Source: Coriobacteriia bacterium (GTDB lineage: Bacteria > Actinomycetota > Coriobacteriia > Anaerosomatales > PALSA-660). From it: DNA of 45,931 bases. The notes under the pieces were generated by a model. It made no database searches, was not told the DNA's origin, and worked only from the letters and a program-made list of their open reading frames with translations. Below are positions 9,220-16,359 of the stretch, one piece after another. A program made the position numbers and the translations under genes. Position 1 is the stretch's first letter. Each line of letters opens with the position of its first letter. The DNA lies in contig JAHEXP010000009.1 of the NCBI GenBank assembly GCA_023252055.1, positions 1 through 45,931 of the forward strand, given 5' to 3'.

Positions 9220-9552
9220 ATGAGCGCGTCAACCACCCCCCTCGATCCGTCGGCCACGGCTCTCGCCGAGCGGCGCGCCATCCAGAACCGCCTGAAGCGT
9301 CTTGAGGGCCAGATCCGCGGCCTTCAGAGCATGGTCGATGCGGAGAAGGACTGCCAGGAGGTCCTGACGCAGGTCATGGCAGCGAAGTCCGCGTTGAACC
9401 GGGTGGGCCTCCTCATCATCGGGCACTCGATGAAGACGTGCCTCGAAGCGAGCGACGCGGTCGACAAGGACGAGATCGTCGACGAGGCGCTCTCGATGCT
9501 CCTGAGGTACGTCAACCTGCCCGAGACGTGGTCGGGCCCCGGCATCGAATGA
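9220..9552 (+). CDS. CsoR/CstR-family (DUF156) repressor
   Basis: 110 aa from the ATG at 9220, with AAGGAGG 6 nt upstream; all-helical DUF156 fold. The first ligand Cys is in EKDCQEVLTQ (C45) and the second in HSMKTC (C74). Copper sensors have His four residues before the second Cys; here that position is Ser70 and a His lies one residue earlier (H69). The stretch KDCQEVLTQVMAAKSAL resembles the persulfide sensor CstR, as I recall it, so either Cu(I) or sulfane-sulfur sensing is possible. The operator in its own promoter supports autorepression. The ferrochelatase-like gene follows after 85 bp and may be co-transcribed. Confidence 0.9.
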   Translation: MSASTTPLDPSATALAERRAIQNRLKRLEGQIRGLQSMVDAEKDCQEVLTQVMAAKSALNRVGLLIIGHSMKTCLEASDAVDKDEIVDEALSMLLRYVNLPETWSGPGIE

Positions 9553-9637
9553 TCCGCCATTTCGGGCCGCCGTCGGTTCCTTCGACGCTGTCGACGGGCA
9601 TGACATCGGGTGACGTTCCGATCGGTGGGAGGTGCGC

Positions 9638-10873
9638 GTGCAGTTCGGGCCGTGGGCGACAGCCCTGATCGCGAGTGTCGCGGGCGGGGCCGCCGTGTGC
9701 GCGGCTCTTGTCGTGCGGCGCCGGTGGATCCCGCTCTGCTTCGCGGTGGGGACGCTCGCGGCGGTGACGGACACCCTCGCATGCGCACTGATCTGGGGGG
9801 CCGCGCACCGTTTCGACGGTCTCATAGCAGCCGTCGCGCTGTCGATGGGCGCCGCTGCGGGCGGGTTCGCACTCTACGCATCCATTCTCGGCTCACGGCC
9901 CGAGCGGCGCGGCCCCGTCTTCGACGGAGCGGTTGCGCCGGCCTCTCCGGGCACTCACGTCATCCTCCTCGCAGACGCCGAACCTGAGAGCTACGACCCG
10001 GCTGCGGTCACGGCGGGACTTGGGCGGTTCGGCGCCAACGACCTCGACCTTCCTCCCGAAGTGGCGCGTCCACTGATCTACGCGTCCGAGCGGTCGCGCT
10101 ACCACCGCATCGGGACGAGCCCCGCCCGCGGTGCTGTCCGTGGGATCGCAGCCACACTCGAGTCGCGACTCGCGGGGTTGGAGGATGCGACCGCCATCAC
10201 GGTCTCCGCCGCGTTCTGCACGGGAGGCCCGTCGCTGGCGCAGGAGGTCTCACGAAGCGTTGCGGGTGGCTGCCGCAGACTTGTCGTCGCTCCCCTGTCA
10301 GCGGCGTGGTCCCCGGCGTTCGAGCAAGCGCTCCAAGAGGTGCCGACACCGGCTCTCGCCGCAGCGGGGGTCGCTGTCGAGACGGCCGTCCCGCTGTGGG
10401 CGTCCGAGCATCTGAGCACGATGATCGCCCAGCGGATCGTGTCCGAGCTCGGGGGCGACCGCTCGAGCGACGGCGTGGTCCTCATTTCCGAAGGCGACCC
10501 CTGGGAACAGGAGCGCTCCCAGCAGGAGTACCGGGAGCAGATGACGTTCCTCATCGAGCGCGTGAGGTCGGAGCTGGTCCGTGCAGGAGTGGCCGCCGGT
10601 CGCATCAAGCGCGCGTGGTTGTGGCTGGAGGAGCCGGACATCGCCGAGGCGGTCCGCCACGCGACGGCGGTCGGTGCACGCACGCTCGTCATCGTCCCGG
10701 TCACCTATCCGACGGAGACGCTCGCGACACTCATAGACGTGCGCTACGCAGCCGAGCGGGCTGCTGCAGACACGGGTGCGGCCGTCACGGTCATCGGCGC
10801 TTGGGGAGACGATCCTGCCGTCGTCGAGTCGCTCACGGATGCGGTCCGCGATGCGGTGGGCCGTTTCGTCTAA
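9638..10873 (+). CDS. Membrane-anchored ferrochelatase-like protein, catalytic His not found
   Basis: 411 aa. About three hydrophobic helices occupy residues 7-85, an addition absent from ordinary HemH/CpfC. The soluble part matches the chelatase fold in order: GTHVILL (strand 1), YHRIGTSPARGAV (compare YxxIGGxSPL), RRLVVAPLSAAWS (compare the LPLYPQYS strand), EGDPWEQE (compare GDPYxxQ) and VPVTYPTETLATLIDVRYAAE (compare the ETLxELDIEY segment). The motif carrying the metal-inserting His in true ferrochelatases (like FTAHSLP) appears shortened to VLISEGDPW, with no His. It may be an inactive relative, a regulator, or an enzyme with another metal. Start chosen at the GTG at 9638, 5 nt after GGGAGG; a GTG at 9632 overlaps that site. 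Confidence 0.7.
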   Translation: MQFGPWATALIASVAGGAAVCAALVVRRRWIPLCFAVGTLAAVTDTLACALIWGAAHRFDGLIAAVALSMGAAAGGFALYASILGSRPERRGPVFDGAVAPASPGTHVILLADAEPESYDPAAVTAGLGRFGANDLDLPPEVARPLIYASERSRYHRIGTSPARGAVRGIAATLESRLAGLEDATAITVSAAFCTGGPSLAQEVSRSVAGGCRRLVVAPLSAAWSPAFEQALQEVPTPALAAAGVAVETAVPLWASEHLSTMIAQRIVSELGGDRSSDGVVLISEGDPWEQERSQQEYREQMTFLIERVRSELVRAGVAAGRIKRAWLWLEEPDIAEAVRHATAVGARTLVIVPVTYPTETLATLIDVRYAAERAAADTGAAVTVIGAWGDDPAVVESLTDAVRDAVGRFV

Positions 10874-10909
10874 CGCGCACGCCGGCGCGATGCCGCGGGA
10901 CGACCGTTC

Positions 10910-11623
10910 CTACGCGCGGCACCGGGCGCGGTTGAGCGCCTGCTGCCGCCGGATCGCGGGGTATCGGTATGCGTAGCGGAGAGCGACCGAGAGACCACCC
11001 CTCGCGGCGCGAGCGCACGTCTCCAGCTCCTCGATAGAGCGGCGCACGTCCTCAGCGTTCTCACCACGGAAGAGCGTGTAGCCGTTGCCGATCGCGCGAA
11101 GTACATGCGCATCGCTGCCGCCCGTTGCCGCGACACCCTGGCCGGCGAGGAACGCTTTCGCCGCGAGGCGGTTGGCGCGGATGAGATACGGCGACGAGTT
11201 GTAGACCTCCATCGCGTGGAACGCCACATCCCCGATGCGGTCGCCAAGGCTCTTGAGGCCGAAGGGCCCGAACGCCTTGTTCGCGAAAGGATGCGCGATC
11301 ACGGCGATGCCGCCCTGTGCGGAGATGCGGGCGATCGTTTCGGCGGCAGACAGCCCGGGCGGCACGTCCTCGGTGAGGAACAGTCCAAGGATGTGGCCCC
11401 ATTTCGACGTGATCTCCGAGCCGATGACGACATCGAGGCCGGGGAAGGCGCGCGCTGCCTCACGTGCACGAAGCGCACCTTCGATGGTGTTGTGATCGGT
11501 GATCGCGATGACCTTCAGATCGGTCCGCGTCGCCGCATACTCGACGATCTCCTCGGGAGTGGCGAGACCGTCGCTCTCGGTCGAGTGTATGTGCAGATCG
11601 GCCTTGCTCCACGTTTCCGTCAC
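10910..11623 (-). CDS. PHP-domain metal-dependent phosphoesterase
   Basis: 237 aa. Metal ligands are in the usual PHP order: DLHIHSTESDG near residue 9, ITDHNTIEGA near 41, a Glu/His pair in IGSEITSKWGH, IAHPFA in the middle and GGSDAH near 167. The family holds trinuclear metal and includes nucleoside 3',5'-bisphosphatases and RNase AM (TrpH/YciV); this protein is shorter. The GTG start follows GGGAGG at 5-6 nt. The 117-bp gap before it contains a sigma-54-like promoter, so the gene may answer to the sigma-54 system at 3.7-8 kb. Converges with the ferrochelatase-like gene, 36 bp apart. Confidence 0.88.
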   Translation of the reverse strand: MTETWSKADLHIHSTESDGLATPEEIVEYAATRTDLKVIAITDHNTIEGALRAREAARAFPGLDVVIGSEITSKWGHILGLFLTEDVPPGLSAAETIARISAQGGIAVIAHPFANKAFGPFGLKSLGDRIGDVAFHAMEVYNSSPYLIRANRLAAKAFLAGQGVAATGGSDAHVLRAIGNGYTLFRGENAEDVRRSIEELETCARAARGGLSVALRYAYRYPAIRRQQALNRARCRA

Positions 11624-11664
11624 ACGGCCTCCCTCGGCGCGCAGTGTGAGAACCGGTCATGGAA

Positions 11665-11681
11665 CAGCAACACGTGTGCCG
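11665..11681 (-). promoter_or_regulatory. Second sigma-54-like promoter, upstream of PHP gene
   Basis: On the minus strand the sequence is CGGCACACGTGTTGCTG, with GGCAC and TTGCT elements and the required 10 nt between GG and GC. Only the first T of the TGGCAC element is lost. Transcription would begin near 11655, giving a leader of about 31 nt, the same as at the first site. It lies wholly in intergenic DNA. Confidence 0.65.
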
Positions 11682-11740
11682 CGAGCGCGTCCCCCATGCG
11701 GACTCCACAGGGAGATGGAGCGCACGGCGACGGACGGTCG

Positions 11741-12919
11741 TCAGCGCGTCATGGTGGGGTACAGCTTCACACCCTCCGAGCGCGCGAGGTAAGGCTCGAG
11801 ACGTGCCGCAGCCTCGTCGGGGACCGCCCCGTCCTGCAGGGCCCGCGAAAGCTGGTAGGACGACAGGCTCGAGAACGCATCCCACATCCCAAGGGAGCGG
11901 ACCTCTGACTCGAAGGCCACACGTCGCGGGTCCTTCATGTCCGGGAGCGACACGCACGGATACCGGTACACCTTGATCGACCCTCCCGTGCCGAAGAGCC
12001 GCTCCGTCCCGTCTTCTGCGGCGCGTGCGGCTATCGCCTCCTTCAACTCGTCCTGGCGGGCCTTGAGCGCCGACAGCTCCTCGGAGACCTTCAGGTACTC
12101 GTCCACTAGAACGACGCCCCCCTCGAGTGCGCGCTGCTCGCCGGGCATCGCCTCGGTAGCGTAGAGGTGGCTCCACGCAGGACACATCGCCTTGTAGTCG
12201 CACCAATCGCACAGGGACGAGGTTCGCGCCGGGAACGCCGCTTGGGCCTCGATGCGCCGCACGGCATCGAGGACCTGGATACGCAGTGCTTCAAGCTGCT
12301 CTGTACTGCGGATCGAGCGTACCTCGGCGTCGAACGCGAGGTAGTGCCACACGAGCTCGATCCGCACGGCCTCCGGATGCATCTCGCGCACCGCCAAGGC
12401 GTACAGGGCGAGCTGCCTGTCGGCGTCCGCCTTCGCCTGCGTCATGAGGGTCGCACCGGTCTTGTAGTCGTGGATCTCCCAGACCCCGTCGGGACGTTTC
12501 GCGATGCGGTCGACGTAGCCGACCAGCCCGTGGTCGTCATCGAGTCGAAGCGTGATCCGCGCCTCGAGGCCGATCGTGATGTCCTGATCGAAAGGAGCGT
12601 AGCGCGCGTGATAGTCGCGCACCGCCTTCTCCCCGATCGCGCGGTAGTCTTGCGAGGTCCGGCCGGCGCGCACCACGCGCACGTCGTCCGTCCACTCGGC
12701 GTCCCACGCGGCCCGGTATGCGTCGACGGTCTCAGCGGCGGTGGGCACTTTGCATGCGCGAACCTCCCCGTACAGCCATTCGAGCGCCTCGTGGACCCGG
12801 TTCCCCATGAACGCCTCGATGCCCGCCGGCCCCCTCGGGACCTTGAGCAGGTAGCAGAACTCGTACTTCTTGGGACAGGTCTCGAACGATTCGATGCGTG
12901 AGTGTGAGAACGTGGACAC
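11741..12919 (-). CDS. PD-(D/E)XK nuclease with Fe-S cluster cysteines (RecB/Cas4/AddB-type)
   Basis: 392 aa from the GTG at 12919 (GGAGG 6 nt upstream). N-terminal SRIESFETCPKKYEF gives C15; the distal cysteines C237, C240 and C246 (CDWCDYKAMC) complete a 4Fe-4S set as in AddB and Cas4. The nuclease core has D137 in GYVDRIA, then EIHDYKTG (D151, K153), and the RecB-type motif RQLALYALA. A C-terminal helical extension of about 140 residues includes a coiled-coil stretch (KVSEELSALKARQDELKEAI). There is no helicase domain, no CRISPR array and no addA/addB partner here, so it belongs to the stand-alone exonuclease group (PF12705-like). Role probably in DNA repair; inferred. Confidence 0.85.
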   Translation of the reverse strand: MSTFSHSRIESFETCPKKYEFCYLLKVPRGPAGIEAFMGNRVHEALEWLYGEVRACKVPTAAETVDAYRAAWDAEWTDDVRVVRAGRTSQDYRAIGEKAVRDYHARYAPFDQDITIGLEARITLRLDDDHGLVGYVDRIAKRPDGVWEIHDYKTGATLMTQAKADADRQLALYALAVREMHPEAVRIELVWHYLAFDAEVRSIRSTEQLEALRIQVLDAVRRIEAQAAFPARTSSLCDWCDYKAMCPAWSHLYATEAMPGEQRALEGGVVLVDEYLKVSEELSALKARQDELKEAIAARAAEDGTERLFGTGGSIKVYRYPCVSLPDMKDPRRVAFESEVRSLGMWDAFSSLSSYQLSRALQDGAVPDEAAARLEPYLARSEGVKLYPTMTR

Positions 12920-13020
12920 AGAAGGCCTCCATCCGCTTTGGACGGGTCCATCGTGCCACTCGGGTCTGACACGCATCCCGCCCGGACCCCGACCGGATCC
13001 CGAACCGCGCCGTAACGACG

Positions 13021-14184
13021 CTAGACGTTCGTGCGCGCCCACTCCCGCAGCCGTTCCACGCCCTCACGGAGCCGGTCCACGGAAGACGCGTACGTGAAGC
13101 GCAGGAACCCTTCGCCGCCGGGGCCGAAGTCGATGCCCGGCGCCGCCGCCACTCCCGCCTCCTCGAGCAGCCGGTAGGTCAGCGCGAGCGAGTCGCTCCC
13201 CCACGACCGGGCGTCCGCGAACGCATAGAACGCGGCTGTCGGCTCCACCTCGATCCCGAGCCCGAGGCCGCGGAGGGCGGGCACCAGGAACTGTCGACGC
13301 TGGTCGTACTCGGCGCGCATGCGCTCGACGTCCGGACCGGCCTTAAGGAGCGCGGTCACGCCCGCCACCTGCACGAAGTGGTTCGCGCACAGGAAGAAGT
13401 TCTGCTGGATGACCTCTGCGGGCCGTACGAACGCCCGTGGAGCCACGAGGTAGCCGAGCCGCCACCCCGTCATCGAGTACAGCTTCGAGAAGCCGTTGAG
13501 CACGAACGCGCGGTCGGTGTACTCGAGGATCGTGTGGTCGGTTCCGGTGAAGTCCAGGCCGTGGTAGATCTCGTCGCTGGCGATGTAGAGGCCGTGACGC
13601 TCCGCGACGTCCGCGAGCGCGCGCAGGTCCTCCGGCGGCAGCACGGTGCCTGTGGGATTGCACGGCGAGTTGATCATGATGCAGCGGGTCCGCGGCGTGA
13701 TCGCCGCCTCGACCTCGTCGATACGCATGCGGAACCCGTCGCTCGACCGCGCGGGAACGCGCACCGGCACGCCGCCGAGGAACGCGATGTAGTTCGGATA
13801 CGCCGGGTAGCAGGGGTCCGCGATGATGACCTCGTCCCCCGGATCGAGCAGCGACCCGAACAGCAGCAGCATCGCCGGCGACGTTCCTTGGGTGACCACG
13901 ATGTCCCGGGCGTCCACGGAAACGCCGTACTTCGATGAGAAACGTGCGGAAACGGCGTCGCGAAGGTCCGGCAGTCCCTGGGACTGCGTGTATCCCGTGT
14001 CCCCGCCCTCCATCGCGGCTTCCGCAGCGCGGGTGATGACGTCAGGCGTCGCGAAGTCGGGGTCGCCGACGTCCATGCGCACGATGTCGCGACCGCCGGA
14101 TTCGAGCTCCTTGGCGCGGGCGACGACGTCCATGACCACGAAGGGGCGGACGGCGCTGGCTCGAGCAGACACGTGGTCGGGCAT
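13021..14184 (-). CDS. Class I/II pyridoxal-phosphate aminotransferase
   Basis: 387 aa, full length for the aspartate aminotransferase (fold type I) superfamily. The PLP lysine is K234 in GFSKLYSMTGWRLGY; SPCNPTG (173-179) and ASDEIYHGL (D204) line the cofactor, and FLRFTYA near the end holds the carboxylate-binding Arg. The ATG follows GAAGGAG at 4 nt. It is 30 bp downstream of the B12-binding radical SAM gene, the last member of that operon. It could serve amino acid metabolism generally or make an amino substituent on the product of the operon; substrate unknown. Confidence 0.92.
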   Translation of the reverse strand: MPDHVSARASAVRPFVVMDVVARAKELESGGRDIVRMDVGDPDFATPDVITRAAEAAMEGGDTGYTQSQGLPDLRDAVSARFSSKYGVSVDARDIVVTQGTSPAMLLLFGSLLDPGDEVIIADPCYPAYPNYIAFLGGVPVRVPARSSDGFRMRIDEVEAAITPRTRCIMINSPCNPTGTVLPPEDLRALADVAERHGLYIASDEIYHGLDFTGTDHTILEYTDRAFVLNGFSKLYSMTGWRLGYLVAPRAFVRPAEVIQQNFFLCANHFVQVAGVTALLKAGPDVERMRAEYDQRRQFLVPALRGLGLGIEVEPTAAFYAFADARSWGSDSLALTYRLLEEAGVAAAPGIDFGPGGEGFLRFTYASSVDRLREGVERLREWARTNV

Positions 14185-14214
14185 GGCTCTCCTTCGGTGG
14201 TTCGTAAGCCGGTG

Positions 14215-15480
14215 CTACACCCGGGCCCGATAGATCGACTGCAGAGACGACGCCATGACCTCGGCGCGTCGGAGGTCACGGAACGACACGTCCGGCGTCG
14301 CGATGACCTCGTGCGGTGGCTCCCGGTCGAACTCGAGTCCGAGTTCCAACGCACGCTCCCACAGCCCCGTTCCCGGCAGCACATGCAGAGTGGATGACTG
14401 CACCTTGCCCGGGTCCAGGTCGAAGCAGAACCGCAGTCCCGCAAGGAAGTCGTATGCGCTGTCGCCCGGGAGCCCGACGATGAGGTCGCATTCGCACGAG
14501 ATGCCGTGCGCCCGCAATGCGCGCACTCCGGCAGCGAACTTCATGGCATCGAACGGGCGATCACATGCAGCGAGCGCGGCGGCGCCGATCGTTTGCGGGC
14601 CGGTCTCCACGCTGGCGACGCCGGCCTCACGCAACAGGGCCGCGGCCTCGTCGTCCACGCGCTCGATGTCGACCTCGATCGTGTGCAGGCGCAGCCCGCG
14701 CGCCACGTGCGGCGCCATCCAATCAGCGAACTTGCGCAGGCGGCCGTCCGTGAGATTGAACACCGGGTCTATGAACGAGAAGCTCTTCACACCCGGAGCC
14801 GTCGCGACCGCCTCGATCTCGGCCGCCACACGGGCATCGCTGAAGGACCGGATCTTGCCGTAGCCCTTGCCTTCGAAGCAGTACGCGCACCGGTGCGGAC
14901 AGCCCCGGTAGGTCTCCAGATAGGCCCCGCCGTCGAGCGGCTGCAGCAGCCCGGTCAGGTACGGCGACGGCAACGAGTCCAGGTCGGCCACGAGCGCGCG
15001 ATCGGGAGTCGAGACGATCTCGTCCCCCCGGCGGAGCGCGAGCCCGTCGACCCTCCATGCCTTCCCGCCTCGGGCGAGCTCGGCGAGCAGTCCTGCGAAG
15101 GTGACCTCACCCTCCCCGCGAACTACCGCCGAGACCTCGGGGTGGGCGGCGAGCACGTCTTCGGCCGCGGGACCGACTTCGGGCCCGCCGAGCACGATGG
15201 CACACTCCGGGCGCACGGATCCGACGATGCGGCAGACCTCGTATACGGCACGCGCGTTCCAGCAGGTGACGGAGATGCCGAGAACGTCGGGCTCAAGTCC
15301 CAGGACGCGCCAGGCGGCCCACCAGGGGTCCACCGACGTGTCAAGATCGAGCGTCTCGAATGCGCACCGGCCCGCAAGGGCGCTGTCGGCCTCCGCGTAG
15401 GCGCGCAGGTAGCCGAGCGCCAACGAACGGTAGCCCGGGGAGTTCAGCCCGAGAAGCACGGTGCGCATCGGCTGGGCCAT
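14215..15480 (-). CDS. B12-binding-domain radical SAM protein
   Basis: 421 aa. Residues 1-160 form a Rossmann-like cobalamin-binding domain (VLGISVTCWN, IVLGGPEVG, VVRGEGEVTF), without the DxHxxG motif, as is common for this class. The radical SAM core has the CX3CX2C motif CPHRCAYC (C194, C198, C201), later SFSFIDPVFN and CECDLIVGLPGD. Such enzymes do methylations, cyclisations and rearrangements, often on lipids, tetrapyrroles or natural products. The ATG abuts the upstream stop (TAGATG), with AGGAGG at 8 nt. Its position between a radical-SAM-like protein and an aminotransferase suggests a shared biosynthetic path; the product is unknown. Confidence 0.93.
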   Translation of the reverse strand: MAQPMRTVLLGLNSPGYRSLALGYLRAYAEADSALAGRCAFETLDLDTSVDPWWAAWRVLGLEPDVLGISVTCWNARAVYEVCRIVGSVRPECAIVLGGPEVGPAAEDVLAAHPEVSAVVRGEGEVTFAGLLAELARGGKAWRVDGLALRRGDEIVSTPDRALVADLDSLPSPYLTGLLQPLDGGAYLETYRGCPHRCAYCFEGKGYGKIRSFSDARVAAEIEAVATAPGVKSFSFIDPVFNLTDGRLRKFADWMAPHVARGLRLHTIEVDIERVDDEAAALLREAGVASVETGPQTIGAAALAACDRPFDAMKFAAGVRALRAHGISCECDLIVGLPGDSAYDFLAGLRFCFDLDPGKVQSSTLHVLPGTGLWERALELGLEFDREPPHEVIATPDVSFRDLRRAEVMASSLQSIYRARV

Positions 15481-16359
15481 CTAGCACACCTCCTGAGCGC
15501 GGGCGCGCGCGATCTGCGGTGCCAGCTTCGCGGCGAACGGCGGTGGCGCGAGCAGCGCCAACTGGTCCGCCGACGCCCCGACAGGGGCCCCACCGCACAC
15601 GCCGTCGAGAGGGCAGAGCGTGCAGACCGGGGGCTTCGAGCCGTCGCGGCCTCGGACAGCGTCGGCGAGGTGCATGTCGTAGCCCGCAAGCATGCAGAAC
15701 GGCACGCCCCCGACCTCGACCCACACGCCGTTCACGACGCCGGTGTCGCAGGCCGCGACGATCCACGGCACCGCCGCGGCAAGGTCGATGCCGCCATCTG
15801 TCACAGACATCTCGACCCGGTCGGCGCCCGCCTCAACGGCCGCACCCACCGCGGACGGCAGGTCGCGCAGGTTGTGCCGGCACACCGGCACGGCGACGGT
15901 GATGCTCACCGGCAGCTGCGCAGCGTCGGCGGTGGCCCGGTACGCGGCGACGCCCTCGCGGGTGCTGTCGAAGATCCCGGGCATGCCGGCCAAGGCATCG
16001 TGCACGCCCTCAGTGCCCGCGAGGAACGTCACGCGGATGTGGCGAACCCCGGCGCTGAGCGCGCCGTGCGCGTTCTGAGCGGACCGCAGGGCGACTGCGT
16101 CGGTGTCGATGGCCAGGCGCCGGCACCCCGCCTCCATGACCCCGGCGACGATGCGTGGCAGCTCCTGATGCGTGAAGGGCTCCGCGCCCGTCAGGCGGAT
16201 GTTGGGGCCCGTGCCCCGGCTCCAGCCTTTGCAGGCCGCCCCCGCCTCCTCCACGACTTCCGCACCCGAGCGGAACGCCGCACGCTCCGGCGAACCCGCG
16301 CACCGTCCACACTGCACCTGAGGACCGTCTCCCAGCGAAATGTCCACGAACTCGATCAC
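15481..16359 (-). CDS. Radical-SAM-like protein with incomplete cluster motif
   Basis: 292 aa. The stretch IRLTGAEPFTHQELPRI is the SAM-contacting GGEP-type motif of radical SAM enzymes, and later barrel-like strands follow (HIRVTFLAG, PVSITVAVPV, RVEMSVTDG). The N-terminal cluster motif is not standard: the sequence is VQCGRC (C17, C20), with Pro where the first Cys of CX3CX2C should be, and a further Cys near residue 43. The C-terminus has PPVCTLCPLDGVC, resembling an auxiliary SPASM/Twitch-type cluster. It may use a rearranged cluster or act as a partner of the adjoining B12-binding enzyme. The GTG start abuts the glycosyltransferase stop (TAGGTG), with GGGAGG at 8 nt; its stop abuts the next ATG. 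Confidence 0.72.
   Translation of the reverse strand: MIEFVDISLGDGPQVQCGRCAGSPERAAFRSGAEVVEEAGAACKGWSRGTGPNIRLTGAEPFTHQELPRIVAGVMEAGCRRLAIDTDAVALRSAQNAHGALSAGVRHIRVTFLAGTEGVHDALAGMPGIFDSTREGVAAYRATADAAQLPVSITVAVPVCRHNLRDLPSAVGAAVEAGADRVEMSVTDGGIDLAAAVPWIVAACDTGVVNGVWVEVGGVPFCMLAGYDMHLADAVRGRDGSKPPVCTLCPLDGVCGGAPVGASADQLALLAPPPFAAKLAPQIARARAQEVC

Noticed and set aside
12940-12958. A perfect -24-like TGGCACG on the minus strand upstream of the nuclease gene
   Set aside because: The -12 GC is missing at the needed distance (ACCC instead of TTGC) and the leader would be only about 14 nt.
15778-15797. GGCAT-N5-TTGC match to the sigma-54 consensus
   Set aside because: It lies inside the radical-SAM-like coding region with a weakened -24 element; expected by chance.
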